NCBI GenBank assembly: GCA_964554335.1
Contig: CAZKOF010000001.1
Coordinates: forward strand, 1 to 64,000
DNA length: 64,000 bases
Direction of reading: 5' to 3'
Origin: UBA3263 sp964554335
GTDB taxonomy: Bacteria > Bacteroidota > Bacteroidia > Bacteroidales > Muribaculaceae
In this document: in pieces, positions 1 through 8,622 of the stretch
Position numbering within the stretch: position 1 is the first letter of the stretch
Layout of the letters: each line of letters opens with the position of its first letter
Notes under the pieces: generated by a model
Told to the model about the DNA's origin: nothing
Databases searched by the model: none
Seen by the model: the letters and a program-made list of their open reading frames with translations, nothing else
Made by a program: the position numbers and the translations under genes

Positions 1-8
1 CAAAGATA
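1..8 (-). promoter_or_regulatory. Possible -7 promoter element at the left edge
   Basis: Read on the minus strand, these bases are TATCTTTG, an exact match to the Bacteroidota -7 consensus TAnnTTTG. It lies directly beyond the stop codon of the truncated TonB receptor and would drive a gene to the left of the window. The -33 region would fall inside the receptor's novel 3' tail. An isolated 8-base match can occur by chance. Confidence 0.35.
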
Positions 9-12
9 CGAA

Positions 13-1935
13 TTATTTCTCTGATATGCAAATATCTAATTTATAGAACCTACCATAAGTTGCAGCCGATTTACCTCCGCTCAGAGCCATGATGTTGCGT
101 TGTATATAATCACGGGTATCACGGTATATAAATCCGGCTTCCGCGTAAATTGTATTGTTTCCGAAAGAGGCATTATAGCTCAGATTGATATTCACATTAT
201 GGCTTGACTCCGGTTTCAAAGCAATGTCACCGACTTCCAGATCCTCATCACCGAACATCTCCTCAATGGTAGGCAACCGATATGCCTTTTCATAGGACGC
301 TTTCAACTGAAAGCCAAGAGGTATGAACCAAGTTCCGGCAGCTCCATACCCAAAGTAGTCAATGGAACGTGATGTCAGTTCATACACGTCCTGCGCAGAT
401 GTCGTAGCCATTGGCCCCGAGACATGCTGATGGTAATGTTTGCCGAACGCTGTGAGATTGAATTTGGTATTAGGCATATAGCGATATGAAAGGCCGGCGA
501 TATTTTTGCTCGTGACTTTTGAAAATTCATCTTTCCCATGAGGAATTGTCAGCAAATCCTCATTTGTTCGGTTGAAAGTGCTGAAAACATCATTTATTGT
601 AAACACATGATTTTCTGAAAGCCGATAATTCACTGTCGCCGAAGCTGACCAGTTGTTGTTTATGGCTTTGGAGTTCTGATAAGATTGTTCTCCCGGGGCA
701 TTGAGTGGCGCAGTCTGACCGAACCAATTATATTTCACGGATGCAGTATCGACATTCGTAGTATTGTCTCGATTGTAGTTTGCATTGACAGATAAATCAA
801 GTCCCTTTATTGCAAGATTGCGTTTTGAATATTCAATAGAAGGAATGAGAGAGAACCCATGACGGTGTTTCTGTCCGTAAACAACCTCTTGCCTTACGCC
901 GGTCTGAACCTCTTGATACATGTGGGAATATGTGAATCCAAGCAACAGACGGTCAGCCCAGCTTTTATTGACAAAGCCCATCCGTGCTACTATGGCTTCA
1001 TTATGGTACGTGTCATTGAACCGCTTGACATGCTCAAGTTTCTTCTTGTTAATGGCTCCGGTCGTAAAATCCTCAACCGGCGTATCCACCCAATAATTAT
1101 TATCTGAATAATTCTGAAAAGCATTTATCTCATACTTGAACCCATTGCGTAGGGTTTGACCGAAATTGACGTATGATTTATGGGTATTGAAAGAACCAAA
1201 CGAATACGACGCATCAACAAACCATCGCCTCTGTCGTCGTGGGGTAACGATATTTATAACTCCACCGATGGCATCCGATCCGAATCCAACCGGAACGACA
1301 CCGCGGTAAACCTCAATCCTGTCAGCAAAATTTACCGGAATGTTATTTAATCCGAATGAACTTCCAACACCCTCTTGCGGAACACCGTCAATAAACACTT
1401 TGACGTGTTTACCACTGAAACCATCCATTGTTACCGCCATATCTGATCCTACGCCTCCGCTCTCACGAATCTTCATGCCGGGAGCCTTATTCAAGGCGTC
1501 GCTCAGGGTCTTTGTAGTATTCCCCAACTCTTTCGTGTTGACAGCGGTGGCATTATATGCAGAATTTTTCACCTTGCTGAGAGGATTACCGACAACAATG
1601 ACTTCAGCAAGTTGGGTGGCAGGTTTTAATTTCACATTGAGTTTTGCGCGTTCGCGAGACTTAATTCTCACCTTTGCCTCGTGTGTCTCAAAACCGACTG
1701 ATGCAAATACTATGACATATTCACCGGCCGGTGCGGAGATATGGTAAAGCCCTTGGTCATTGGCTGAACATGAGAACGTAGTGCCTTTTAGAAATACTGT
1801 GGCATAATCTATCGGCTCACCATCGAGAGACAGAACCTTTCCTGAAATCATGCCGTTGTCACCGGCAGCATGAGTTGCTATGGCCGTTGACAATATCGTG
1901 ATGAGACACATTAAATATTTCTTCCAAATTGCCAT
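13..1935 (-). CDS. TonB-dependent receptor, 3'-truncated
   Basis: This is an outer-membrane TonB-dependent receptor of 640 residues. It has a signal peptide (about residues 1-23), a carboxypeptidase-D regulatory-like domain (about 30-105), a plug domain (about 115-235, with the typical SDALNKAPGMKIRESGGVG stretch) and most of a beta-barrel. The family is normally about 750-800 residues. Here the barrel stops after the strand ending SGGKSAATYG, and the last 13 residues (RFYKLDICISEK) look unrelated, so the final strands and the C-terminal aromatic residue are missing. A rearrangement or frameshift close to base 52 is the likely cause. A substrate cannot be assigned; the adjacent RND pump and two-component system suggest a shared accessory locus. 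An imperfect -7 element (GAACTTTG, minus strand, 1958-1965) precedes the start. Confidence 0.85.
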   Translation of the reverse strand: MAIWKKYLMCLITILSTAIATHAAGDNGMISGKVLSLDGEPIDYATVFLKGTTFSCSANDQGLYHISAPAGEYVIVFASVGFETHEAKVRIKSRERAKLNVKLKPATQLAEVIVVGNPLSKVKNSAYNATAVNTKELGNTTKTLSDALNKAPGMKIRESGGVGSDMAVTMDGFSGKHVKVFIDGVPQEGVGSSFGLNNIPVNFADRIEVYRGVVPVGFGSDAIGGVINIVTPRRQRRWFVDASYSFGSFNTHKSYVNFGQTLRNGFKYEINAFQNYSDNNYWVDTPVEDFTTGAINKKKLEHVKRFNDTYHNEAIVARMGFVNKSWADRLLLGFTYSHMYQEVQTGVRQEVVYGQKHRHGFSLIPSIEYSKRNLAIKGLDLSVNANYNRDNTTNVDTASVKYNWFGQTAPLNAPGEQSYQNSKAINNNWSASATVNYRLSENHVFTINDVFSTFNRTNEDLLTIPHGKDEFSKVTSKNIAGLSYRYMPNTKFNLTAFGKHYHQHVSGPMATTSAQDVYELTSRSIDYFGYGAAGTWFIPLGFQLKASYEKAYRLPTIEEMFGDEDLEVGDIALKPESSHNVNINLSYNASFGNNTIYAEAGFIYRDTRDYIQRNIMALSGGKSAATYGRFYKLDICISEK

Positions 1936-2125
1936 TACATGATCTGTTTTTACGTCGCAAAGTTCGGAAGTTTAATCAATGCATAAAATACCTACAAGAG
2001 GGTATTGAACTGCATAATGCTCTGTAAATTACGCGTTTATATGATTGGTTGCCTCGCTGAAAAATGACAGACGGCATATTATCGATGGCGAACGTGCCTT
2101 ATGACTATGACCCCGATAATCGATA

Positions 2126-5100
2126 TCATCGTTTTTGCATCGCTTTTACTCTATTTTGGGGCATTATGCGTTCATGAACGTATTGGAAGATAACGAAGAA
2201 AACAGGAACCATAAAAAGCAATGCGAGTGTGCCGAACAACAATCCGCCAACAGTTCCGACTCCAACAGAAATATTGCCATTGGCCCCAACTCCGGATGCA
2301 AACATAAGCGGTAACATGCCGAACACCATTGCAGCAGAGGTCATGATAATTGGTCTGAAACGAGCTTTGGCTGCCGATATGGCAGATGCGACGAGTCCCA
2401 TTCCTTCTTTTCTACGTGCGGTAGCATATTCCGTCAATAGAATTGCTGTCTTGGCAAGCAATCCGATCAACATTATAAGTCCAATCTGCATGTATATGTT
2501 GTTCTCAAGTCCCCACCAGCGCGCAAAAAGAAAACTTCCTGCCAAACCCATCGGCACAGCCGCTATTACGGCCAAAGGAACGGTAAGGCTTTCATATAGG
2601 GCACATAATATAAGGTAGATGAACGTAATGCATATACTGAACACGATTACTGTAGTATTTCCTGTAGATGACTCCTCTCTTGACATCCCTCCAAATTCGT
2701 ATCCAAATCCTGCAGGCAGGTATTTTGCGGCCACGTCTTTTATGGCATTGATGGCTTCCCCTGAGCTATATCCGTCTCCCTGCTCACCAAACACAGATAT
2801 TGAGGGGAACAGATTGAAGCGGGAAAGACTTTCAGAACCATAAACTCTTGTCAATGTCAAAAAATTATCGATAGACGCCATCTCTCCGGACGATATTCTT
2901 ACAAACATACTTTTAAGAGATTCAGTGCTCAGACGGCTCTCCGGGTCTGCTTGAACCATTACTCTGTATAATTTCGTAAATCTATTCAGATTAGATGAAT
3001 AGCTGCCGCCCACATATCCGGCTAAAGTAGATAGAACATCTGCCGGAGATACATTCATTTGCAGACACTTCACGGCATCCACTTCGACCATATACTGAGG
3101 ATATTGTGTGTCGAAAGTAGTGTATGCACGCGAAATTTCAGGGCGTGCGTTTAACGAGTCTATAAATGCGCGGGTAACCTGAAGTAATTCATCAGTCGTG
3201 GTGCCGGAGCGATCCTGTACATAAAGTTCAAAGCCGCTGCCCGTTCCATATCCTGAAATCATCGGCGATTGGGAAACTCGAATTTGAGCCGATGCTATAG
3301 ATTCAGTGCGGTCGTATATTGCACGGATGACAGAATTTATGTCCTGACCGGTGCCTTTACGTTCACTCCAATCACGAAGCCTGATGCTGAAAGAGCCTGC
3401 CGATGCCGATTGATCATGACGGGCATTCTTTCCTGTTACCCGTGAATAGATATATTTCAGGTATATCCTTGATGGCGTCTTCAACTTCATCCATAACACG
3501 TTCTGTTTCCGCAAGATTACTGCCGGGAGCAACTTGTATGTTCAGGCTGAGTGTACCCATATCCTCCTGTGGCACGAGGCCGGTTTTAGTCGTTGAGATC
3601 AACCATATCAAACCGACTACAGAAATGGCAAACAAAGCAATTACAATCCAACGTTTTTTGAACAGAAACATCACCCCACTCCTATATTTGCCAATTACAG
3701 TTGTGAATGATTTGTCAAAAGCGTAGTTGAAGCGGTCTATAAACGTCGTTTTTGTACCGGCTCCTTTCTTTGGTCGCATAATCAAAGCACTCAGAGTCGG
3801 ACATAATGTCATGGTATTTACAAGAGATATGCCTACGGCAACGGCCATTGTCAAGCCAAACTGTGTATAGAAAGTCCCTGATGTGCCTCCCATAAAACAT
3901 ACCGGAATAAATACGGCCATGAACACTATCGTTGTTGTAATCAACGCTGTTGACAGTCCTCCCATAGCCGAGACAGTTGCCTGATAGGCATCATGTTCTT
4001 CTTTATCGAATTTTGCTTGCACAGCCTCTACAACGACAACTGAGTCATCCACAACCGTGCCGATTACAAGCACAATGGCGAACAATGTGAGCATATTCAA
4101 AGTAAATCCTATTGCATAGATAAAGGCGAATGTTCCGATAAGCGATACAATAATGGATACTGCCGGTATCAACGTTGCTCTGAAATCATGGATGAACAGA
4201 TAAACAATAAGAATAACCAATATCAGTGCAATGATTAAAGTCTCGATAACTTTACTGATTGATGCATCTAAAAAGTCTTTTGTGCTTGAAATGTCGGTTA
4301 GAACCATGCCGTCAGGGAGCTTGTCCCTGAGTTCATCAAGGGTCTTGTCGATCTCCTTGATAACTTCATTGGCATTCGAGCCTGCGGTCTGGGCAATCAT
4401 GGCATTGGCTCCGGGATGACCGCTGGTCTCACTGATCATGGCGTAATTGACCGATCCGAGTTCAACTGTTGCTATATCCTTTAACCGTAGAATGTTGCCA
4501 TTTGGCAGTGCTCTTACGACCAAATTTTCATATTCGGAAGCATCCTCATAGCGACCTCGATACTTTAAGACATATTGGAACGTATTCATTGACTCCGCGC
4601 CAAGTGTGCCGGTCGGAGATTCGATATTTTGCTCCGCAAGAACCTTGTCGATATCTGCCGGAATCAGCCCGTATTGTGACATTTTTGCCGGATTAAGCCA
4701 TATCCTCATGGCATACTCGGCACTGAATATGTTGACCTCTCCGACACCGGTTATTCTTGATATCTGTGGCTCGATATTGATTTTCATGTAATTAGTCAGG
4801 AATTTCGAGTCATAGGTGTCATTGGGGCTATATAATGTTATCGACTTCAAAGTGCTGTTCTGTCGTTTTCTCACCGTCACACCGCTCTTTGTGACTTCCG
4901 CAGGAAGAAGCCCCTGTGCGGAAGCAACTCTGTTCTGGACATTAACGACTGCCATATCCGCATCTGTTCCCTGTTTGAAATAGATTGTGATTGAGGCTGT
5001 TCCTGTATTTGTTGCGGTTGAAGTCATATACATCATATCCTCCACACCGTTCAATGATTCTTCAAGCGGAACGATCACACTTTTCATGACAGTTTCAGCA

Positions 5101-5261
5101 TTAGCTCCGGTATATGATGCCTGAACTCTGACTGTTGGAGGCGCAATGTTAGGGAACTGCTCAATCGGGAGTTGCACAAGCCCGAGACATCCGAGAATCA
5201 CTATCAATACTGAAATTACGCCTGCAAGAATCGGACGGTCTATGAATGTTTTTACTGTCAT
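2126..5261 (-). pseudogene. RND efflux transporter (AcrB/HAE1 type), frameshifted
   Basis: This is an inner-membrane drug/proton antiporter of the AcrB-like RND family, about 1045 residues if restored. The first part (5261 down to about 3465) carries the N-terminal helix, the porter subdomains and the FxGGTxGxxYxxFxxT-like loop before TM5. The second part (about 3465 down to 2126) carries the second porter half and TM7-12, with the motif SRVTGKNARHDQSASAGSF opening the second half. The two parts lie in different frames. The break falls in the short tract GAAATATATCTATTC; restoring one lost AT unit would give IPEIYIYSRVTG. As written, the first frame ends after NRKECPS, which removes half the pump. 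No periplasmic adaptor or TolC-like gene sits next to it, which is unusual for the family. It is divergent from a LytS/LytTR pair that may regulate it. Confidence 0.85.
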
Positions 5262-5395
5262 GTTTCTTTTAATTTTGGAGCAAATTAAGTCATTAAACTT
5301 TAGTTGGGAATAGCCGTCTTATTAGAAAATGACTAACGGCGCCGATGTGGTGACGAACGACCGGTGATTACGTACTTTATTAGATATAAAAGCAT

Positions 5396-5403
5396 TAACT
5401 TTG
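5396..5403 (+). promoter_or_regulatory. -7 promoter element for the LytS/LytTR unit
   Basis: TAACTTTG matches the Bacteroidota -7 consensus and ends 28 bases before the kinase ATG at 5432. The 170-base gap it lies in also separates this unit from the divergent RND gene, so both are probably controlled from here. Confidence 0.65.
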
Positions 5404-5431
5404 CAGTTGTAATTCCAACGCATTTGTCCAT

Positions 5432-6445
5432 ATGAAGAATGTGTCCATATACATAGACCTCGTGTTCTGCCTGATTGTATTGCCGGTGATGGTGATGATA
5501 TTTCCGGTGGAACGGTGGTTTCATAATTTCCAATGGTATGTCATTACTGTCGGCATTTGGCTTTATGTGTTGTATTTTATGAACCGCATATTAACTGTCC
5601 CGGCATTATTCCGTACGAGAAAAAGCCGTCGGGTGGGGATCATCTTGATTTTGGTCTCATTTGGAATTACATACATGCTGACGCAAATCAGCCTCTATAT
5701 ACCAAAGCCTAATGTCCTCGACGAGGGTATAGTAAGGATATTCCCGTCCATTCAGCAATACCAGCAGGCTATTTGGTCGCTCTTCATGATTGTTGAGGCT
5801 TTCAGTTTTGCAATCGGCTTACTTACGCAAGCTAATTTGCAGAAATCGCGTCGCAGGGCTGTGGAAGCCGAGCGTGATAAAGCGGAGATTGAGCTATATA
5901 AGGCGCAAATCAAACCTCACTTCATGTTCAATACATTGAACTCCCTGTATGGTCTGTTTCTGACTCATGATGAAAAGGCTTTGGAGTCATTGGAAAAATA
6001 TATATCGATGCTTCGGTATATCCATACAACATCAATGCGGGATTTTGTCGCTATATCAGAAGAAGTTGATTACATAAGGCAGTATGTGGATTTGCAGTCA
6101 TTGAGGCTTAATGAAATGACTTCCGTAAAAATTGATATCGATATTAAAAACAACAGCCTGCAAATCCCGCCTATGCTATTGGTGACTTTTGTTGAAAACT
6201 GTTTCAAGCATGGAATATCACCGGTTGAAGAAAGTCAAATTTCCATTTCGATAAAAGAAAAAAACGGTAAATTGATATTCCACACTGAAAACCGAATATT
6301 CCCGGTGAAACGGATCGGCGAACATATGGGCATTGAAAACTGTCGCAAGCGTCTTGAACTTCTCTATCCGGGAAAACATGTGATGTCTAATGATAGCGAC
6401 GGTACATTTTATCGAGTGAAACTTTATATAGATTTGTCAGTATGA
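5432..6445 (+). CDS. LytS/YehU-type sensor histidine kinase
   Basis: This is a membrane sensor kinase of 337 residues. Four hydrophobic segments fill about residues 5-25, 35-55, 68-90 and 112-132, without an obvious periplasmic sensing domain. A short coiled coil leads into the His_kinase domain, with the phosphoacceptor His163 in KPHFMFNTLNSLYG. A HATPase region follows, with the N-box ENCFKHG near residue 255. The product should autophosphorylate and pass phosphate to the LytTR regulator encoded next, whose ATG overlaps this stop codon (ATGA). This pairing of kinase and LytTR regulator is very common in Bacteroidota. The signal is unknown; its position suggests control of the divergent efflux and TonB genes or of the PepSY-like protein downstream. 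Confidence 0.9.
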   Translation: MKNVSIYIDLVFCLIVLPVMVMIFPVERWFHNFQWYVITVGIWLYVLYFMNRILTVPALFRTRKSRRVGIILILVSFGITYMLTQISLYIPKPNVLDEGIVRIFPSIQQYQQAIWSLFMIVEAFSFAIGLLTQANLQKSRRRAVEAERDKAEIELYKAQIKPHFMFNTLNSLYGLFLTHDEKALESLEKYISMLRYIHTTSMRDFVAISEEVDYIRQYVDLQSLRLNEMTSVKIDIDIKNNSLQIPPMLLVTFVENCFKHGISPVEESQISISIKEKNGKLIFHTENRIFPVKRIGEHMGIENCRKRLELLYPGKHVMSNDSDGTFYRVKLYIDLSV

Positions 6446-7143
6446 TTAAGTGTGTGGCAATAGATGATGAGCCGATTGCTTTAAGCATCATTCAGGAGTA
6501 CTGTAATCGGTATGGAGGTATTGACCTGACATGTTTCACCTCTCCAATTGCAGGCATGGATTATATCAGGGAAACCAAACCTGATATAGTTTTCCTCGAT
6601 ATTGAAATGAACTCACATAACGGTGTGACTTTGGCTAAGGAATTGCCCGAAGGCACATGCTTGATATTTACTACCGCCTATGCCAATTACGCGCTCGACG
6701 GATTCAATGTTGATGCGATTGATTTCCTGCACAAGCCGATATTCTATCCTCGTTTTGAAAAGGCAATGGCAAAAACCAGGATATTTATTCAAAACAAGAA
6801 TTCGGAGCCATCAACAAGATATATTACACTGAAAGCGAATCATAAAAATGTGGTTGTCAATTTAAGTGATGTCATCGTAATAGAGGCGATGAACAATTAT
6901 GTGAAGATATTCAGAAAAGATATGCCGACAGTCGTCCCTCAAATTACAATGAAAGAAATTGAAGCCATGCTTCCCGATGACCGTTTTGTGAGGATACACC
7001 GATCTTTTATAATATCAATCCCATTTATTAAAAATTTTTCAAACAGGATTGTTTATCTACACAATTTCCCGCGCCCAATTCCTGCCGGGAGAAAATATAT
7101 AACGGCATTTAATAATCTGAACAACATAATTCAAACTAAATAA
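6442..7143 (+). CDS. LytTR-family response regulator
   Basis: This 233-residue regulator has a receiver domain (about 1-118) with the acidic pair DDE at 8-10, phosphoacceptor Asp53 in FLDIEMNS and the switch lysine in the HKP motif. A LytTR DNA-binding domain (about 130-230) follows, recognisable by VIEAMNNYVKIF and the RIHRSFIISIPFI stretch. It overlaps the kinase by 4 bases, so the two are translationally coupled partners. It probably binds direct repeats near the divergent RND promoter or its own promoter, but I could not identify a repeat pair confidently. Confidence 0.92.
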   Translation: MIKCVAIDDEPIALSIIQEYCNRYGGIDLTCFTSPIAGMDYIRETKPDIVFLDIEMNSHNGVTLAKELPEGTCLIFTTAYANYALDGFNVDAIDFLHKPIFYPRFEKAMAKTRIFIQNKNSEPSTRYITLKANHKNVVVNLSDVIVIEAMNNYVKIFRKDMPTVVPQITMKEIEAMLPDDRFVRIHRSFIISIPFIKNFSNRIVYLHNFPRPIPAGRKYITAFNNLNNIIQTK

Positions 7144-7154
7144 AATAATTTCAA

Positions 7155-7616
7155 ATGAAAAAGTTTTTATCTTCAATGCTTGTCGCTGTTGCAGCAACAA
7201 TGTCGGTTGTAACATTTGCCGGCACACCTATCAGTCAGACCGAACTCCCTAAAGCGGCACTGACTTTCATCACAAAATATTTTTCAGAAGATGAGGTGAG
7301 AAAGGTAGAGCAGGACTCTGGCCATAGAGGTGTGGAGTATGAGGTGGATTTCATGAGCGGTGCCGAGGTCGATTTCACCTCTGACGGTCAGTGGAAGGAA
7401 GTCAAGGCCGCCCATGATTCTTCTGTTCCGACAGCGATAATTCCCGCTGCCATATCCAAATATGTGGAAACAAACTTCAAAGGACTGACCATTGTGGAGA
7501 TTTCTCGCAAACGTGGTGGTTATGAAGTGGAGCTTTCCAATGGCACAGAACTTAAACTGACCGAAGATGCCAAGCCAATGCAACCCCGTCAGGGAGGCAG
7601 AGGCCAGCGCAGATAA
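7155..7616 (+). CDS. Secreted PepSY-like (BLIP-type) protein
   Basis: This small exported protein of 153 residues starts 11 bases after the LytTR gene and is probably in the same transcript. The signal peptide is about residues 1-22. Two repeats of the PepSY_like pattern follow: GVEYEVDFMSGAEVDFTSDG (about 55-75) and GYEVELSNGTELKL (about 122-137). The C-terminus is Gln/Gly/Arg-rich (RQGGRGQRR). Such proteins are common periplasmic partners of two-component systems in Bacteroidota, but their biochemical role is not established. A strong hairpin terminator follows. Confidence 0.8.
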   Translation: MKKFLSSMLVAVAATMSVVTFAGTPISQTELPKAALTFITKYFSEDEVRKVEQDSGHRGVEYEVDFMSGAEVDFTSDGQWKEVKAAHDSSVPTAIIPAAISKYVETNFKGLTIVEISRKRGGYEVELSNGTELKLTEDAKPMQPRQGGRGQRR

Positions 7617-7636
7617 GCACTGATACATACAGAAAT

Positions 7637-7680
7637 ATGACGGCGGGAGCATCTCAGGCTTCCTGCCGTCATTATATGTT
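7637..7680 (+). terminator. Rho-independent terminator after the LytS/LytTR/PepSY unit
   Basis: A 12-bp stem (ATGACGGCGGGA at 7637-7648 with TCCTGCCGTCAT at 7661-7672, one G-T pair) closes a 12-base loop and is followed by a weak T-rich stretch. It sits 20 bases after the PepSY stop codon. Confidence 0.7.
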
Positions 7681-7756
7681 AAACAATGAATATAATACAA
7701 CCGGTTCCACGTCGAGCCGTGTCGCTGAGGCGCGGGCGCGCGGCTCTGATTTAACA

Positions 7757-7778
7757 AACGAAATGCAAAAGTTTCGTT
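7757..7778. repeat. Inverted repeat upstream of the zapA unit
   Basis: AACGAAA and TTTCGTT form 7-base arms around an 8-base spacer, about 45 bases upstream of the -7 element of the zapA transcript. It could be an operator or simply part of an upstream hairpin; no regulator is implied by its neighbours. Confidence 0.3.
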
Positions 7779-7820
7779 GACAAAAACGCGGAATTTTTTG
7801 GCGTTGTGGGCGAGAATGCT

Positions 7821-7828
7821 TAACTTTG
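7821..7828 (+). promoter_or_regulatory. -7 promoter element for the zapA-rny region
   Basis: TAACTTTG, 19 bases before the ATG at 7848. It predicts a leader of only about 13 bases. A T-rich run ending TTG around 7793-7800 lies at the expected distance for the -33 element. Confidence 0.65.
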
Positions 7829-7847
7829 TGGTGACAATTCGGCAAAT

Positions 7848-8144
7848 ATGGCCCAAAACGTTCAGGACATAGCAGGCAGTATTCAGGCGAAAGTGGCCGC
7901 CATTGCGGACCGCCAACGGTTGCTTGCCCAAGCTATCGAGGCAGAGCGTGCGCAAAAGTCGTGCCTCGAGGTCCGGGTGGCAGAGCTTGAGGCGGAGATC
8001 TCCCGACTGAAGGCCGACAATGAGTATCTGACCGTTATGCGTGCCGTTACTGTTACCCCCGAACAGGCGGAGCAGAGCAGGGCGATGTTGGCCGGATTGG
8101 TGCGTGAAATTGATCGATGTATTGCTGAACTCAAAGCTTGCTGA
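7848..8144 (+). CDS. Small coiled-coil protein upstream of zapA
   Basis: This 98-residue cytoplasmic protein has no signal peptide. Residues 15-60 form a heptad-rich coiled coil (ERAQKSCLEVRVAELEAEIS), followed by a shorter helical stretch (about 68-97). It lies 6 bases before the zapA start in the same transcript. Position, size and coiled-coil nature recall a ZapB-like partner of ZapA, but there is no sequence motif to prove this and it may be an unrelated scaffold protein. Confidence 0.75.
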   Translation: MAQNVQDIAGSIQAKVAAIADRQRLLAQAIEAERAQKSCLEVRVAELEAEISRLKADNEYLTVMRAVTVTPEQAEQSRAMLAGLVREIDRCIAELKAC

Positions 8145-8150
8145 TAAAAA

Positions 8151-8459
8151 TTGGCCGACAAACAGAACATAACCATCCAACTCGCCGGGCAGCCTAAGAT
8201 TCCTTTGGCCGTTGAGCGCTCGGAGGAAGAACTCGTGCGCAGGGCCGAGAAGATGGTCAACGACCTCTGGCACCGCTGGGCGTCACAAACTTTTGCGGCC
8301 GAACCTCATCTGAAAGTAATGGCCCGCGTGGCATTTCAATTTGCCTTGCTCTATCTGCGCGGCGAGCGCTCGCTGACTGAACTTCGTGATCTGGAGGCCT
8401 CTCTCGACGAGACACTCAGAAACCTCCCCGGCCTCGAGACCGGAGGTCCGCAATCCTGA
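8151..8459 (+). CDS. zapA: Cell division protein ZapA
   Basis: This 102-residue ZapA-family protein promotes FtsZ bundling at the division ring. The N-terminal beta-strand region (ITIQLAGQPKIPLAV) is followed by the long helix with EEELVRRAEKMVNDLW and a second helix containing VMARVAFQFALLYLR, which forms the tetramer coiled coil in this family. The only plausible start is TTG at 8151. The C-terminus (LETGGPQS) is short and variable. It follows a coiled-coil gene with a 6-base gap and is followed by a structured RNA and rny. Confidence 0.88.
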   Translation: MADKQNITIQLAGQPKIPLAVERSEEELVRRAEKMVNDLWHRWASQTFAAEPHLKVMARVAFQFALLYLRGERSLTELRDLEASLDETLRNLPGLETGGPQS

Positions 8460-8469
8460 TCATAACCAA

Positions 8470-8565
8470 CAATGGGACTCCAAGCGAGGAGTCGCCCACG
8501 CACCCAACCCTGCCCGGGGCCGCTGTTGCAGCGGGTCTGCCGGAGAGGGTTGCGCTCGTTTTTGC
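8470..8565 (+). ncRNA. Structured RNA between zapA and rny, possibly 6S RNA or terminator
   Basis: The gap of 163 bases contains two strong hairpins. The first pairs TGGGACTCC (8473-8481) with GGAGTCGCCCA (8488-8498). The second is long: CAACCCT (8505-8511) pairs with AGGGTTG (8546-8552), CCGG with CCGG, and CCGCTG with CAGCGG around a TTG loop, followed by TTTTT at 8559-8563. The second hairpin alone would serve as a terminator. Position just after zapA is where 6S RNA lies in many Proteobacteria, and I have a weak recollection of the same order in Bacteroidales. No separate promoter is evident, so it may be processed from the zapA transcript. Confidence 0.45.
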
Positions 8566-8622
8566 TATGAATTAACTTAGTTACGAACTCAATAATAAAC
8601 CAAATCAACAACAAAAAAACAA

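Noticed and set aside
5262..5431. Pair of direct repeats as the LytTR binding site
   Set aside because: No convincing pair of 9-base repeats with the expected spacing was seen in this gap.
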